Assembly (NCBI GenBank): GCA_015499995.1
Contig: JADNRV010000090.1
Coordinates: 1-64,000 of the forward strand
Source of the DNA: Flammula alnicola
Taxonomy: Eukaryota > Basidiomycota > Agaricomycetes > Agaricales > Strophariaceae
Reading direction: 5' to 3'
Length of the DNA stretch: 64,000 nucleotides
Shown: piece by piece, positions 1 through 10,350 of the stretch
Numbering within the stretch: the stretch's first letter is position 1
Layout of the letters: the number at the start of each line of letters is the position of its first letter
The notes under the pieces: model-generated
Database searches by the model: none
Told to the model about the DNA's origin: nothing
What the model saw: only the letters and a program-made list of their open reading frames with translations
Translations under genes and position numbers: made by a program

Positions 1-6
1 CCACAC

Positions 7-2103
7 ATGGAGAAGTGCATCTTTGTTGGTTACCCTGCTGGTTACAAGGGTTGGCAGTTCTACAACTCTGCCACAAAGAAGTTTATTATCTCTGAACGTG
101 CTGTGTTTGATGAGCATCACTTCCCTGGCATTGCTGGCTCTGGCCCACTCGCCAAAAACGCTCTTATGCCAATTGGCACACCTTTGGAACCGGAGACTGC
201 TCCTTTTGTGCCGGAAATCGGGGGGGATGATCATGATGATAATTTGATTCCTCCTGGCAAATTGCGCGTCCTGCTGTTATTCCTGCACTGCCTGCGCCTG
301 CTAACGCACCTGATGCTCCTCCTGAACCTCCTGTTGTACCGCCTATTCAGAACAGCCTCCTGCACCTGCGCCTCGCACTCCTACACCACCACCGCAGCCT
401 AGACGCTCTACGCGTATTTCTAAGCAACCTGGTGAATGGTGGAAAGTCACACCTGCTCCGCCACCTCCAGTTGAGGAAGACGATGATGCAGCTGATGATG
501 AAGGTCTTGAGTATGTGCAATTTGCTGGTGCTGCGTCGACTTCAGATCCTCGCAACTACAGGCAGGCAATGAAGGGCGACGATGCGGACAAGTGGCGTGA
601 TGCTGCAAATGCAGAGTACAATACTTTGCTCCAGAATGGCACTTGGGAGTTAGTTGATCTCCCACCTGGAGAAAAGGCCATTGGCTCTGGTTGGGTGTTT
701 AAAGTCAAACGCAATGCGGACGGTTCTATTGAGCGCTACAAGGCTCGCTTGGTCGCCAAGGGCTATAGTCAACGCCCTGGAGTCGATTATCATGAGGTCT
801 TTGCTCCCACATTCCGTCCTGCAACTCTGCGCATGATCTTTGCATTGGCTGCACTTGAGAACCTTGAACTGCGCTCTGTAGACATTTCAGCTGCTTTTAC
901 CAATGGTGACCTAGATGAGTGGATATACATGATGCAACCTGAAGGTTTCCACCAAGGTGGACCTAATATGGTTTGCAGACTCCGAAAATCCCTCTATGGT
1001 CTCAAGCAGTCTGCGCGTCAATGGATATCAAGTTGCATGCTGCTCTCACTGAGATGGGCTTCAAACGCGTTGAATCTGACCGCTCTGTCTATATCTACTC
1101 TAATGGACAGGTCAAGATCTTTGTGCCCATTTACATTGATGACATTACCTTTGCATCCAAGTCCACTGCAGCTGTTGACAATGCGGTCAAGCAACTTGCT
1201 CAGCACTTCAAATGTCGCGATCTCGGACCCACTGAGTTTCTACTTGGTGTTGCAGTCACTAGAGATCGCCAGAAGCATCTTGTGTCACTCCATCAGCGCC
1301 AATTCATTCTAGACATGCTTGAGCGCTACAGTATGACTGATTCGCACCCTGTCCTCACTCCCATTGCACCTGGCACTGTCTTGTCCAAAGACATGGGTCC
1401 TCAGAATGCCGCAGAAGTGGAAGCTATGCGCAATACTCCTTACCTCAGTGCTATTGGGTCTTTGCAGTATTTGGCTATCATGACTCGCCCAGATATTGCG
1501 CATGCTGTGTCCTATTTGGCACGCTTTAACTGCAATCCTGGTCCCAGGCATTGGGCTGCTGTCAAGCATTTGTTCCGCTATCTCAAGGGCACCTTAGAGT
1601 ACAAGTTGCAGTATTCTGGTGAAATTGGCTCTGAGCTATTCACCACTTACTCTGATGCTGCTCATGGTGATTGCATTGACACTGGCCGCTCTACTGGTGG
1701 TTATGTGACCATGATGGCTGGTGGTGCTATTGGCTGGGGCAGTAAACTGCAAAGTCTAGTTACTTTGTCCACTACTGAATCTGAGTATGTGGCTGCAGTT
1801 GAGGCTGGCAAGGAGATTGCCTGGATGCGCAATATCCTTGGTGAATTTGGCTATATTGTTGATCAGCCATCTACTTTACACATGGACAATCAGTCTGCTA
1901 TCAGTGTGTCCAAGAATCCTGAGCATCATGGGCGCATGAAACACTTGGATCTGCGCTTTTACTGGCTTAGGGATGCTGTTAATGACAAACGCATTGCCCC
2001 TTCTTATATTCCTACTGCAGAACAAATTGCAGATATTCTTACCAAACCACTCCCTGCTCCCAAGGTTCAATTTTGTAGAGACCAAATGGGCATTAGGCCT
2101 TAG
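7..2103 (+). pseudogene. Ty1/copia retrotransposon Pol, 3' half (integrase C-terminus, reverse transcriptase, RNase H), frameshifted
   Basis: Only the 3' part of a copia polyprotein lies in the window; the 5' part is cut off by the left edge. In order: the integrase C-terminal stretch with KCIFVGYPAGYKGW and IISERAVFDE (7-260); a Pro-rich linker; reverse transcriptase starting near 540 with the WVFKVKRNADGSIERYKARLVAKG block, the LYGLKQSARQW block near 990, and the catalytic YIDD (about 1132-1143); then RNase H with YSDAAHGD, STTESEYVAA and the C-terminal KHLDLRFYWLRD and ADILTKPLP. These blocks are diagnostic of copia-type elements. The frame shifts near 265 and 350 (linker) and again near 1025, just after ARQW, so no full-length protein can be made. 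The stop at 2101-2103 is followed by a purine tract and the 3' LTR. Most of the frame stays readable and CpG is normal, so the copy looks fairly young. Confidence 0.93.
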
Positions 2104-2166
2104 TCTCTTTCTACTTTACTTTTATCTATGGACTCTACTTTGGAGACTTGTGAGATCACGGGGGGA

Positions 2167-2508
2167 TGTTAAAACTGCCTGCACATGTCTCCAAGTTATC
2201 TTATCTTATCTTATCTTATCTCTTATCTTATCTCTTATCTGCACTTCCTCCTTTTCACTTGTTGTGCATTTGTAGATTAGATTCTTATCAAGTTCTAGAT
2301 CATCTCCAGATCATCTCCAGATGCTTTCTAGATCCTTTCTATTTAGTATATAAAGTCTTTTGACATTTGCCAGAAGTCCTTAGTTACTCACTCTGGACTT
2401 CAGGCAAGTAGTTAGTATTTTGCCCAATACAATTAGTTACTCACTCTGGACTTCAGCTTACTATAGCTCCTGTGTCCCTCGCTTCGAGTTGCTCATATTA
2501 GGCGCACA
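2167..2508 (+). mobile_element. 3' LTR of the copia element
   Basis: A purine tract (ACGGGGGGA, 2158-2166) directly precedes TGTTAAAACTGCC, the expected layout of polypurine tract then LTR 5' end. Inside are a pyrimidine-rich TTATC microsatellite (about 2195-2245), a TATA box TATATAAAG (2347-2355), and a 24-bp sequence starting TTAGTTACTCACTC repeated exactly at 2380-2403 and 2433-2456. The 3' boundary is placed at a CA near 2508 but is uncertain, because the 5' LTR is outside the window and cannot be compared. The LTR would be about 340 bp. Confidence 0.75.
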
Positions 2509-3378
2509 GCTGCCTCACACGTTCCCACGCTTGCCACCTTCAACACTTCCGTGAGTTCCAGCGGGGAGAAGAGAGCCCATTCCCAAACAGGAAGTTGCGG
2601 GATGGACTCCAAGGAGCGGTTCCGTATCGATGACCCTCAGGCCCTCGGTTGCGAGTGTGGGGTTTATTCTCAGACCCGCAATAATATATTCAAGTGCAAG
2701 AAACAGCCTTGGACGCGCCAGAAGCCGAAACTTGTTTCGGAGCTGGTGACTTGTCTGTTGGAGCACCCTATGGCGTTCTCCTTCTCCCGGCACCCCGCTG
2801 GAGTCGGATGAGGGACTCTGGGAGGGGGGCGATCCTGATCGCGGAGTGGGCCGCGGTCAAATCTACTCGACTACCCGTGATGTGTTTCCGTTTGGTGGCG
2901 GCGAAGTTCCGCAAGTGCCTAGGGCCCTGGTCGTCCCAGGGCCGGTGGCGTCGACTCTCTGAGCTGGTGTCATGCGCCGCTGACGGAGGACCCAGTTCGG
3001 TGGACGGTGGTGGGGGCTTCGGCTCCTGCTTAGCTATTACAATGTAAATTTTACCGTTGAACTGGGGAGGGTCTGGCAGGCTCTCTTCACTTTCGGGTGA
3101 CCCCTCTTCCCATCCCAATACTCCTATCTGCCGTTCGTGCGGTAGCGTTAACAACGCCGCAATGACAGACAATCTGTAGTTGCGAGACTACCTATATGGG
3201 TTTCAGGTGGCTGCGCCGTCTCACCTGCGCCGCGCTCGCGCGCGTCGCATACTCGCCGTCGAGCCAACTTCTTTCTTTTATTGACGTAGCTACCATCTTC
3301 ATTTGTATTAGTTAGAGACTGGACTGCGATCGTGCACCGGTATAAAATTGATGATTTTTTAAAAAAAAAAAAAAAAAA
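2509..3378 (+). other. GC-rich unassigned segment ending in a poly(A) tract, probable 3' end of a LINE
   Basis: No recognisable protein: short open stretches (2551-2811 and 2694-3047 on +, 2768-3172 on -) overlap in several frames. The segment ends with TAAAATTGATGATTTTTT followed by about 19 A (to 3378). The same ATTGATGATTT-plus-A tail occurs on the minus strand at 6361-6400. This suggests that the piece is the 3' untranslated end of a LINE of the same kind, inserted just before the ORF1 remnant that starts at 3379. That link is inference from the shared tail only. Confidence 0.4.
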
Positions 3379-6084
3379 CTCTGATCATCCACGATGACAG
3401 TGAGGTGCCCTATGGCGAAGAGGGCAATCCTGGTGATGAAGACGAGGACATGTATGGGGAGGAAGTCCCTCCTGCGGGTCCTTCTACCCGTGATAGCACC
3501 ACCGGAGGTCTTTGCTGTGCCCCCCCTATTCCTACCGGAATCCGGTGGAATCCGGTGGAATATAGGGCCCTTCCAGTGGAATCTCCTGCCAAATTTCTGA
3601 AATTTTTTGAAAAAGGGGCAAATTCCGAGATTCCACTGGAATGTTGACCGGAATGCAACAGGAGTGGAATGGCTGGAATGGAACAACCAGATATTCCACT
3701 GGAATGGAATAGAAATGCATTATGATTTGGTGATTTCTGATGTCTATATATAGAAATAGACATCAGTACCTGTCTGTGGTATTGAAATAAAATTGGATAG
3801 TGTGCCAAGACATATTCCCAATTAGGAAATTCAATATTTGGATTAGGTGATTTTGAAAAGACTCGGGTTTGGTCGAGTTTCTTGCAGTTTTCTCATCAAC
3901 GAGAGCAGCAGATCACATGATTTCTAAAGGTACACAGGTTTCACAGCAGGTGCTATAATTACCTTTTTAGGCATAAATTCCCACGGTCCTCAAAACAGCC
4001 TAAATATGGTAATATTGCCTGTCAGGGACACATAATATAGATATATTTAGAATCTCCTCAAAATGCTAAATCTGATGGTACTTTATTGACCCTGAACCAC
4101 TCACATGTCAGTCACATAACATATATATCTCAAATAGACAAATAAGGCATATAAAGAAGTTAATTTGCACATGTCACACCTGTGTGACATGTGACTCCTG
4201 TGCCTGAATTTTTGGTTTCAGACACCTGCCAGATTAGGGTGGACCCTGTGGTTTTCGCAACCTATTTTAGATGTTTTCACTCTAAATTTCTATATTTAGA
4301 TTTGGATTTTGTGGGGTGGTTTTTGGACAAAGGGCTTGGGATACAGGACAGATGTGACTTTTTGACAAATTCAAAGGCCTGTGACATGTGACATCTGAAT
4401 TAAACAAAATACAATGTATTCCCATCCATTCCAGTGAATTTTGGTCCCATTCCAGTCCATTCCAGTTTCATTCCACTGGAATCCAGTCTATTCCACTGGA
4501 TTCCAGTCCCATTCCACCGGATTCCAGTCATTCCAACCAGAATAGGTGGGGCACAGCAAAGTACTGGCACCACCGCACCTCCGGAGCCAGATGACGAGGT
4601 GATGCATCGACTCTCTGAGTCTCTCCAGCTCGCATCGTCCTGGCTTCATTGCTCCAGTGGCGAGGCTTTGGACAATGCTGGGTTGGAGGTCTCACGACCT
4701 CTCGCATCATCCATCGTTGGGTTTATCTCAGCAGTGTACACATCTTCATGGTGGGAAGCCACTACACTCAACGCGGATGGTAATCACACTGTCCACGAAC
4801 TTACTTCGACGGTCGTGGCCTCGGTCTCCCCCCATGAGGAGATGATTCATGCCTCCACGGCCTCCATCCTCCCTGGTGCCTCTAGGTCAGGTCCTATGGA
4901 CACTGACACAGACACTGGGATGTTATCTGCAACCCCTGCCCTCATGACTAGGAAGTCGACTGGCAATGCTAGGGCACCAGCGTTCACAGTGCCATCTGGT
5001 GCCCCTGCCCCCCATCAGCCTTGCAAGAGGCCAGCAGATTCTTACTTGAGGCCTTCGCCTCCTATTCCTCCTCAGCCAGCTGGCTGGAAGAGTGGTCATC
5101 TCAGCTATGCTGAGATGGCTGCTGCCAACCCGCTGTCTCAGAGGGACCCCGCCATGGCTAGTGCCATTGGGGGTGGCCCTCCTCGATATGCACCTGTGCC
5201 TCAGGTTCCTGCCATGCAGGCGGAACTCTCTAGCAACAAATGATTCCTTTCGAATCCGACGGGGCCGCTGCCTGCTAAGAAGCAGAAGGCTGCTCCATCA
5301 TTTACTTTGACTAGACCTACTTGCACGCAGGTCCTGATTCAGTACTCCAGCCCTGGGGATCACCCCAAGGACACCAAACCCGTCAAACTATGTGACAAGA
5401 TCGACAAAGGACTTCAGGATGCAGCCAGGACCCTTTGGGTCTTGTCTGCCTCTCGTGCATATGAGGGTATATCTCTCGCTACCTCCGGTGTGGCCAATGA
5501 GGCCAACCTCAACATCATCTGTGGCTTCGTCCACACTATCACCCCTACATCTGACACCCTTGATATATAAATTGGGCTCCCCACTTCGAAGTCTTACCTC
5601 AAGGCTCTCAATCTTCCTGCCTTTAGTGACTTCATCACTAGGGTCCCTACTACCGGCGACGAGGTAAAGATGGCAATGCTCGCCTCTCCTCTTGCCACCG
5701 ACATCATGCTCACGGGTCCTTCCTGCATCATTCATAACTCGAAGGCGAGCACTACCGCTCATGCCTTCTTCAAAATATATGACTCACAATCGGGCCAATG
5801 TGTGAAGTGTCTTATCAACAAGACCTTCATGTTCCGTGGTAGGGTAATTTTGATTCACCCAGCCGCCGCTAGCATCGGTGTCCCCCTCTGCACTCGTTGC
5901 TGGAGGTGAGGCCATCCAAAAACTTCTTGCAGGGTGCCCCAGCTGAGGTGCGCTCGCTGCGCCAGACTGCACGAGGCTGATGTTCATCGCATCACCGCCT
6001 CGTGCTGCAAACCTCACCCAGAGGCTAAGCCCCCGACCAAAGGCACTCCGCTTGGTACTGACTGCCCGTCCCTGGCCACATTTT
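3379..6084 (+). pseudogene. LINE ORF1 (gag-like, zinc-knuckle) remnant, 5'-truncated and split by a transposon
   Basis: The frame opens directly after a poly(A) tract, so the copy is 5'-truncated. With the insertion at 3505-4566 left out it reads on in one frame: an acidic N-terminus (GEEGNPGDEDEDMYGEEV), a Ser/Thr/Pro-rich middle with LSYAEMAAANP (near 5100), a gag-like domain (KSYLKALNLPAF, SPLATDIMLTGP, about 5590-5730), then GVPLCTRCWR and GHPKTSC, a zinc knuckle of the type in fungal LINE ORF1 proteins, followed by further Cys/His motifs to about 6084. Three in-frame stops interrupt it (about 5241, 5568 and 5907). Each can be explained by one C-to-T or G-to-A change; the last falls where the family has CW+WGH, so TGG became TGA. 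No reverse transcriptase follows. The element is dead. Confidence 0.75.
3505..4566 (-). mobile_element. Family-1 TIR element, copy A (reverse orientation)
   Basis: A 1,062 bp non-coding element. Its ends are GAGGTCTTTGCTGTGCC on the left and GGCACAGCAAAGTACTG on the right, flanked by a perfect 9-bp duplication GCACCACCG (3496-3504 and 4567-4575). Subterminal arrays of GGAATCC-type repeats sit inside both ends. Three more copies (7553-11730, 23749-25801, 29692-30951) run the other way. Termini and an 8-9 bp duplication fit a hAT- or Mutator-type non-autonomous element; I cannot decide which. No transposase is encoded. It lies inside the LINE ORF1 remnant. Confidence 0.9.
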
Positions 6085-6199
6085 AACTCAGTACCAAGGA
6101 TTGGTTGTGCCTGCATTAAGCTACATTGTGTGAGGGGAATGATGATTTAACCAGAAATCACGTACCTCAGTATATTTCACATCGATCCACGTGCGGTTA

Positions 6200-6400
6200 A
6201 AGTGGTGGTGCCAGAACGAGCACTCGCTCAACAAGGCCTAATAATCTTTGTGTCACAAGGAGCACTGCACAGAGTGGGGGCAGTCCATACCCAACAGAGT
6301 GCCTTTGGTCAGAGGCTTAGCCTCTGGGTGAGGTTCACAGCACGAGGCGGTGATGCATTTTGTTTTTTTTTTTTTTTTTTTTTTTAAATCATCAATTTCA
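6200..6400 (-). mobile_element. Inverted LINE ORF1 fragment behind a poly(A) tract
   Basis: Read on the minus strand, a run of about 25 A (6361-6386) preceded by ATTGATGATTT is followed at once by CITASCCEPHPEAKPLTKG (about 6357-6300). This is close to HRITASCCKPHPEAKPPTKG encoded on the plus strand at about 5985-6045. It is therefore a second, short, 5'-truncated ORF1 copy in inverted orientation, lying head to head with the first, with the tail of another LINE (6387 up to about 6540 on the minus strand) joined to it. Confidence 0.65.
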
Positions 6401-6539
6401 AATCTAGGGCCCCTCCGAAGAGAGACCCTATGCCTATGCCTTGCGCCCTTGCAGGGCAGACAGCTGCTTGTGCAGTGACCTGGAATCAACTTAGATTTAG
6501 TACCTGGCCTAATTAGCCAGGCAAACTGACAGAGGATTT

Positions 6540-7543
6540 AGTGCTCTCGAGCTGAGTTGCAAGAGACTGCCTTGGCCCAGTCAACTGCTGACAAGTCAGC
6601 AAGCAAATGCAGCAAGCCCGCTGCTGACAATGTCACTACAGAGGAGGCACATGAGGGGCAGAAAGGAGGAAAAGAGGAAAGAAAGGGAAGAAAACCATGG
6701 GCAAGCAGAAATCCAGGTGCATAACCCCTCATTTCTGGTCTTTCGCATCCCTAACCCATTGTTTACCACCCCCAGCAGGAAGACAGGGGCCCAGCATCAT
6801 TGCTGCTCCTCACAATGACACAGGAGCCCTGGAAATGCACATTGATGAGCCACGATGGCTCATTGTAGCTATCATGTATCACAAGCAAACAGATGGCCCG
6901 CGAATATAATGACACTGAGGAGGAAGAGCACGAGGAGTGCAGGACAGGTGGCATTTACCCCAGGGCCATGCAGGCCACTAGGTATGTAGCACATGATGGC
7001 ACACGATGTCGCTAACCCCCCCCTTCTTATGTCTCTCCCACTTTTTGCAGATGCTGGAGCTCAAGGTGTTTTGCCCCGTGGGTATGCAAATCTCACTGCA
7101 CAGCTGCATAGCTGCACGATGACTGCCAAACACCAACAGCACTCCAAAGAAGTGGCCACCTCATGTCCTGTGCCTCACTGCCAACCCAAAACATGACACT
7201 GACACCACGAAAGCTCGCGAAGACAAAGCCAATGGCCACTGGGTGCAGCACAGACCACCTCTCCCTGCCGTTAACCACTACTAACCCAACTCCACACTCC
7301 CCTTTCTACTAGGTGACAATGCTGCAGGTACCAAAATCTGCCACGAGTTATAAACACCCACAAAATCCAATGGCGACAACTGATGCTGGTGGCACCACCA
7401 TCTCCTTCCCCATCTGCCTCCCACCAAGCCCAGTCAATATTGGCATCAATGATACCTCACCACCGCCCCTCACCACAACCCCATTATAGCAACGACAACC
7501 TCAATGACTGCATGCTGTGAGATCACACGGCTGGTAAGCTACC
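6540..7543 (+). pseudogene. Decayed low-complexity protein remnant, paralogue of the 14.5 kb one
   Basis: Around 6560-6720 the plus strand encodes STADKSASKCSKPAADNV and then a Glu/Lys/Gly-rich stretch. It parallels NADESASKRSKTDTVDNA and a similar acidic/basic stretch at about 14770-14900. No full frame remains, and the rest to 7543 has only short frames (for example 6993-7196) with intron-like tracts such as CTTTTTGCAG near 7045. I do not recognise the protein. The two copies suggest it belongs to a mobile element rather than to a host gene. Confidence 0.4.
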
Positions 7544-8471
7544 CCACATCACCAGTACTTTGCTGTGCCCCACCTATTCTGGTAGGAATGACTGGAATCT
7601 GGTGGAATGGGACTGAAATCCAGTGGAATAGACCAGATTCCAGTGGAATGAGACTGGAATAGACCCAAATGAGACAGGAATAGACCAGAATGAGAGTGGA
7701 ATCCACTAGAATAGACTGAAATACATTGTATTTTGATTTAATTTAGATGTCACATGTCACAGGCCCTTGAATTTGTCAAAAAAGTCACACTTATCCAGTA
7801 TCCCAAACTCTTTGGCCAAAACCACCCAGCAAAAATGAAATCTAAATATAGAAATTCAGGGTCCAAAATTATTTAAAATGGGTTACTCAAACTGCAGGGT
7901 CCACCCTAATTTGACCGATGTCTGAAACCAAAAATTCAGACACAGGGTTATAGGTCACATCTGTCACATCTGTGTGACCTATACAAATCAACTTCTTTAT
8001 ATATTCTATTTGTCTATTTGAGATATATACATTATGTGACTGACTCGTGAGTGATTCAGGGTCAATAAGGTACCATCAGATTTAGAATTTTGAGAACATT
8101 CTAAATATATCTATATCATGTGACCCAGACAGGCAATATTACCATATTTAGGCTGTTTTGGAACCGTGGGAATTTTATGCCCAAAAAGGCAATCATAGCA
8201 CCTGCTCCAAAACCCATGTACCTTTTGAAATCATGTGATCTGCTGCTCTCGTTGATAAGAAAAATGCAAAAAACTTGACCAAACCTGAGTCTTTTCAAAA
8301 TCACCTGATTCAAATATTGAATTTCCTAATTTTAAATATGTCTTGACACACTTTCCAATCTTATTTCAATACCACAGACAGGTACCGATGTCTATTTCTA
8401 TATATAGACATTAGAAATCACCAAATCATAAGAGTGCGTTCAGCAACTCTTCAAAGCTTCACCTGTCAGTA

Positions 8472-9101
8472 CTGTAGTTCATATTTCCGTAAATAGTATC
8501 TCGCGACTTTGAGTCACATACCATCACATTGTGACTACAGTGTCTTGATCAGGCTGTGTCTTGAATTTGCTGACAAATTGGTGGTCCCTCTCGGCAGGTG
8601 CCGAACGTTGGCGGCTCCCACTTCCGAAATCCTGCCAGGTGCTTCCGTGTCCACTGTCGCCAAAAGCCAGTTGTTGGATGACATTCTGATTCCGATGTGC
8701 AAGGGGCTTCTCAGAGTTGATCTGTGGGAAATTTTCTATTGCAGAGCGTTGGTCCCGAGAAATCAATTTTTGGCAGCCGAGGAATGCCGCGAGGCACCCG
8801 GTAGGTTCACAAAAATCTGTATGCATATATAATCCAGTTTCCACTGTAAACTGCTAAACGCCCCAGTCAAACACGTCTGCGGCACTTTGACTGAGCAGCT
8901 TGTCCCACCATGCCATTCCTGCCGATCCACAGATAGCACTGCGCGCCGCCGCCGGGACATGCGCTGTTGAACTTGGAATTGACTCCTGTTCGGCAGCAAT
9001 TTCGGCAACAGGTAACCGCATGATGCCGGCTGTGTCACGGTTATGATGCACGTGATGCCTCGCCTGTAAGATTTTACTATATACGGAAATCTGAACTAAA
9101 G
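8472..9101. mobile_element. Tc1/mariner-like element (630 bp) with TA duplication, nested in the Harbinger-like element
   Basis: CTGTAGTTCATATTTCCGTA at 8472 matches, as an inverted repeat, the right end read inward from 9101 (CTTTAGTTCAGATTTCCGTA); the match goes on for about 28 bp with few differences. TA flanks both ends (8470-8471 and 9102-9103), as expected of Tc1/mariner. It begins about 40 bp from the Harbinger-like terminus. The frame 8509-8832 inside it resembles no transposase. Confidence 0.75.
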
Positions 9102-9561
9102 TACTTGTGTTAGCGGGCCACCGCTGTGCGTGGCAGTACGACTCTTTTCCTTTTTTTATGTTTTTATGTTTTTATTTTTATTCTTTATATAACTTGTAAT
9201 TTGACTAATATTAGTACACGTCTGTCTACTTGAACAATAAATATATTATACAAGCAACCATTGGGTGCTTGCTTTCTTCCTCCAGTGCTTCCACTGTCAC
9301 GGTGAGGCATCTCTAAGTGACATGGAATGTGATACTCCAATGGAAATATTGTACCTATTTGACCGTCGTGGTGAAGATTCAAGAATCTCCAAGTGATGTC
9401 AGTGGGGGGAGCCATTGCTCCTATATATATATGGTCTCAGAAACCTCGATCACGGTACACTCAAGTACGCCTCTACATTGCGGGTATTGCATCACTGGAG
9501 CCACAGGGCATTGGTCAATAATGCCAAATAATGCCCCATTTGGTGTCGGGGGGCTTGGCAG

Positions 9562-9603
9562 TTGTTTATGTCAGCACTTTTTTCGAAGTGCTGACATAAA
9601 CAA
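9562..9603. repeat. Perfect 18-bp inverted repeat with 6-nt loop
   Basis: TTGTTTATGTCAGCACTT is followed by TTTTCG and then its exact reverse complement. The right half is nearly repeated at 11070-11086 (AAGTGCTTACATAAACA), close to the far end of the Harbinger-like element. The hairpin may therefore be an end, or a joined pair of ends, of a further nested element spanning about 9562-11086. I found no convincing target duplication for that. Confidence 0.7.
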
Positions 9604-10319
9604 TGTAATTTATTATTTTAATTAAATAATTTAAGTCATGTGATTTGGTATGCGAGACATAGAGGAGCATATAGGAACTCGAAGCCTTCAGAAGGCCTCG
9701 AGATGGCGGGAATGATCAGCCTGAAACCCTATATAAACCAAACAAGAAACTGAGAAACAGCCCAGCAGTCCTTACATAAATAATGAGCAGCACCAGGCAG
9801 CGACATTGTCATGCATTACTCACGTCGACATGTGCCCTCCTTGCTCCACCGTCTCCTCTTGCATTGAGTAGTAGTAGTAGTAGTATTTACTGTGTATTCA
9901 GTAGTTCAAATGTGTTATTATGTTACCAACTACACAGAAGGAACATGCAAAGTGAATCAATGTCAACCACAAAAATAGCAATTTGGTTTCCAATTTCGAA
10001 AATAACTCCTGGTTGTTTATTTACAAGCTTGCAGATGGAGGACTGGCCTAGATCCTTATTTATGCAGTGTATCAAATGTATAGTTTCATACCATTGACTC
10101 CAAAGCCTCAAATATACCCTTGACATGCTTTGGAAAATAGTTGTTTCACAAGGTAACGTGGCAGAGTGGAGCGGGTCATGGCTTCTGGCATGGCTGCAGT
10201 GTGGATAGGCTGACGTTGAGGTAGAGAAAGATGAGGGGGCATCGACGAGGTGGACATGGCCTCCTGGTCTGAACTGTGGGTTGAATGGTTGAGAGTGATG
10301 GCATCAGAGGGAGATTCAC

Positions 10320-10350
10320 GAAATGAGCAGTAATATATACTGCTCATTTC
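10320..10350. repeat. Perfect 13-bp inverted repeat with 5-nt loop
   Basis: GAAATGAGCAGTA, then ATATA, then TACTGCTCATTTC. It lies in the Harbinger-like element. A weaker inverted pair, TGAAATCCACCATG (about 10631) and CATGGGGGATTTCA (about 10711), lies 300 bp further on. Role unknown; either could be a palindromic mini-element. Confidence 0.65.

Noticed and set aside
2167..2508. Complete copia element with both LTRs
   Set aside because: Only one LTR is in the window; no second copy of its sequence was seen.
3505..4566. GGAAT-rich DNA as centromeric satellite
   Set aside because: The GGAAT units are confined to the ends of elements with defined termini and target duplications, not in long arrays.
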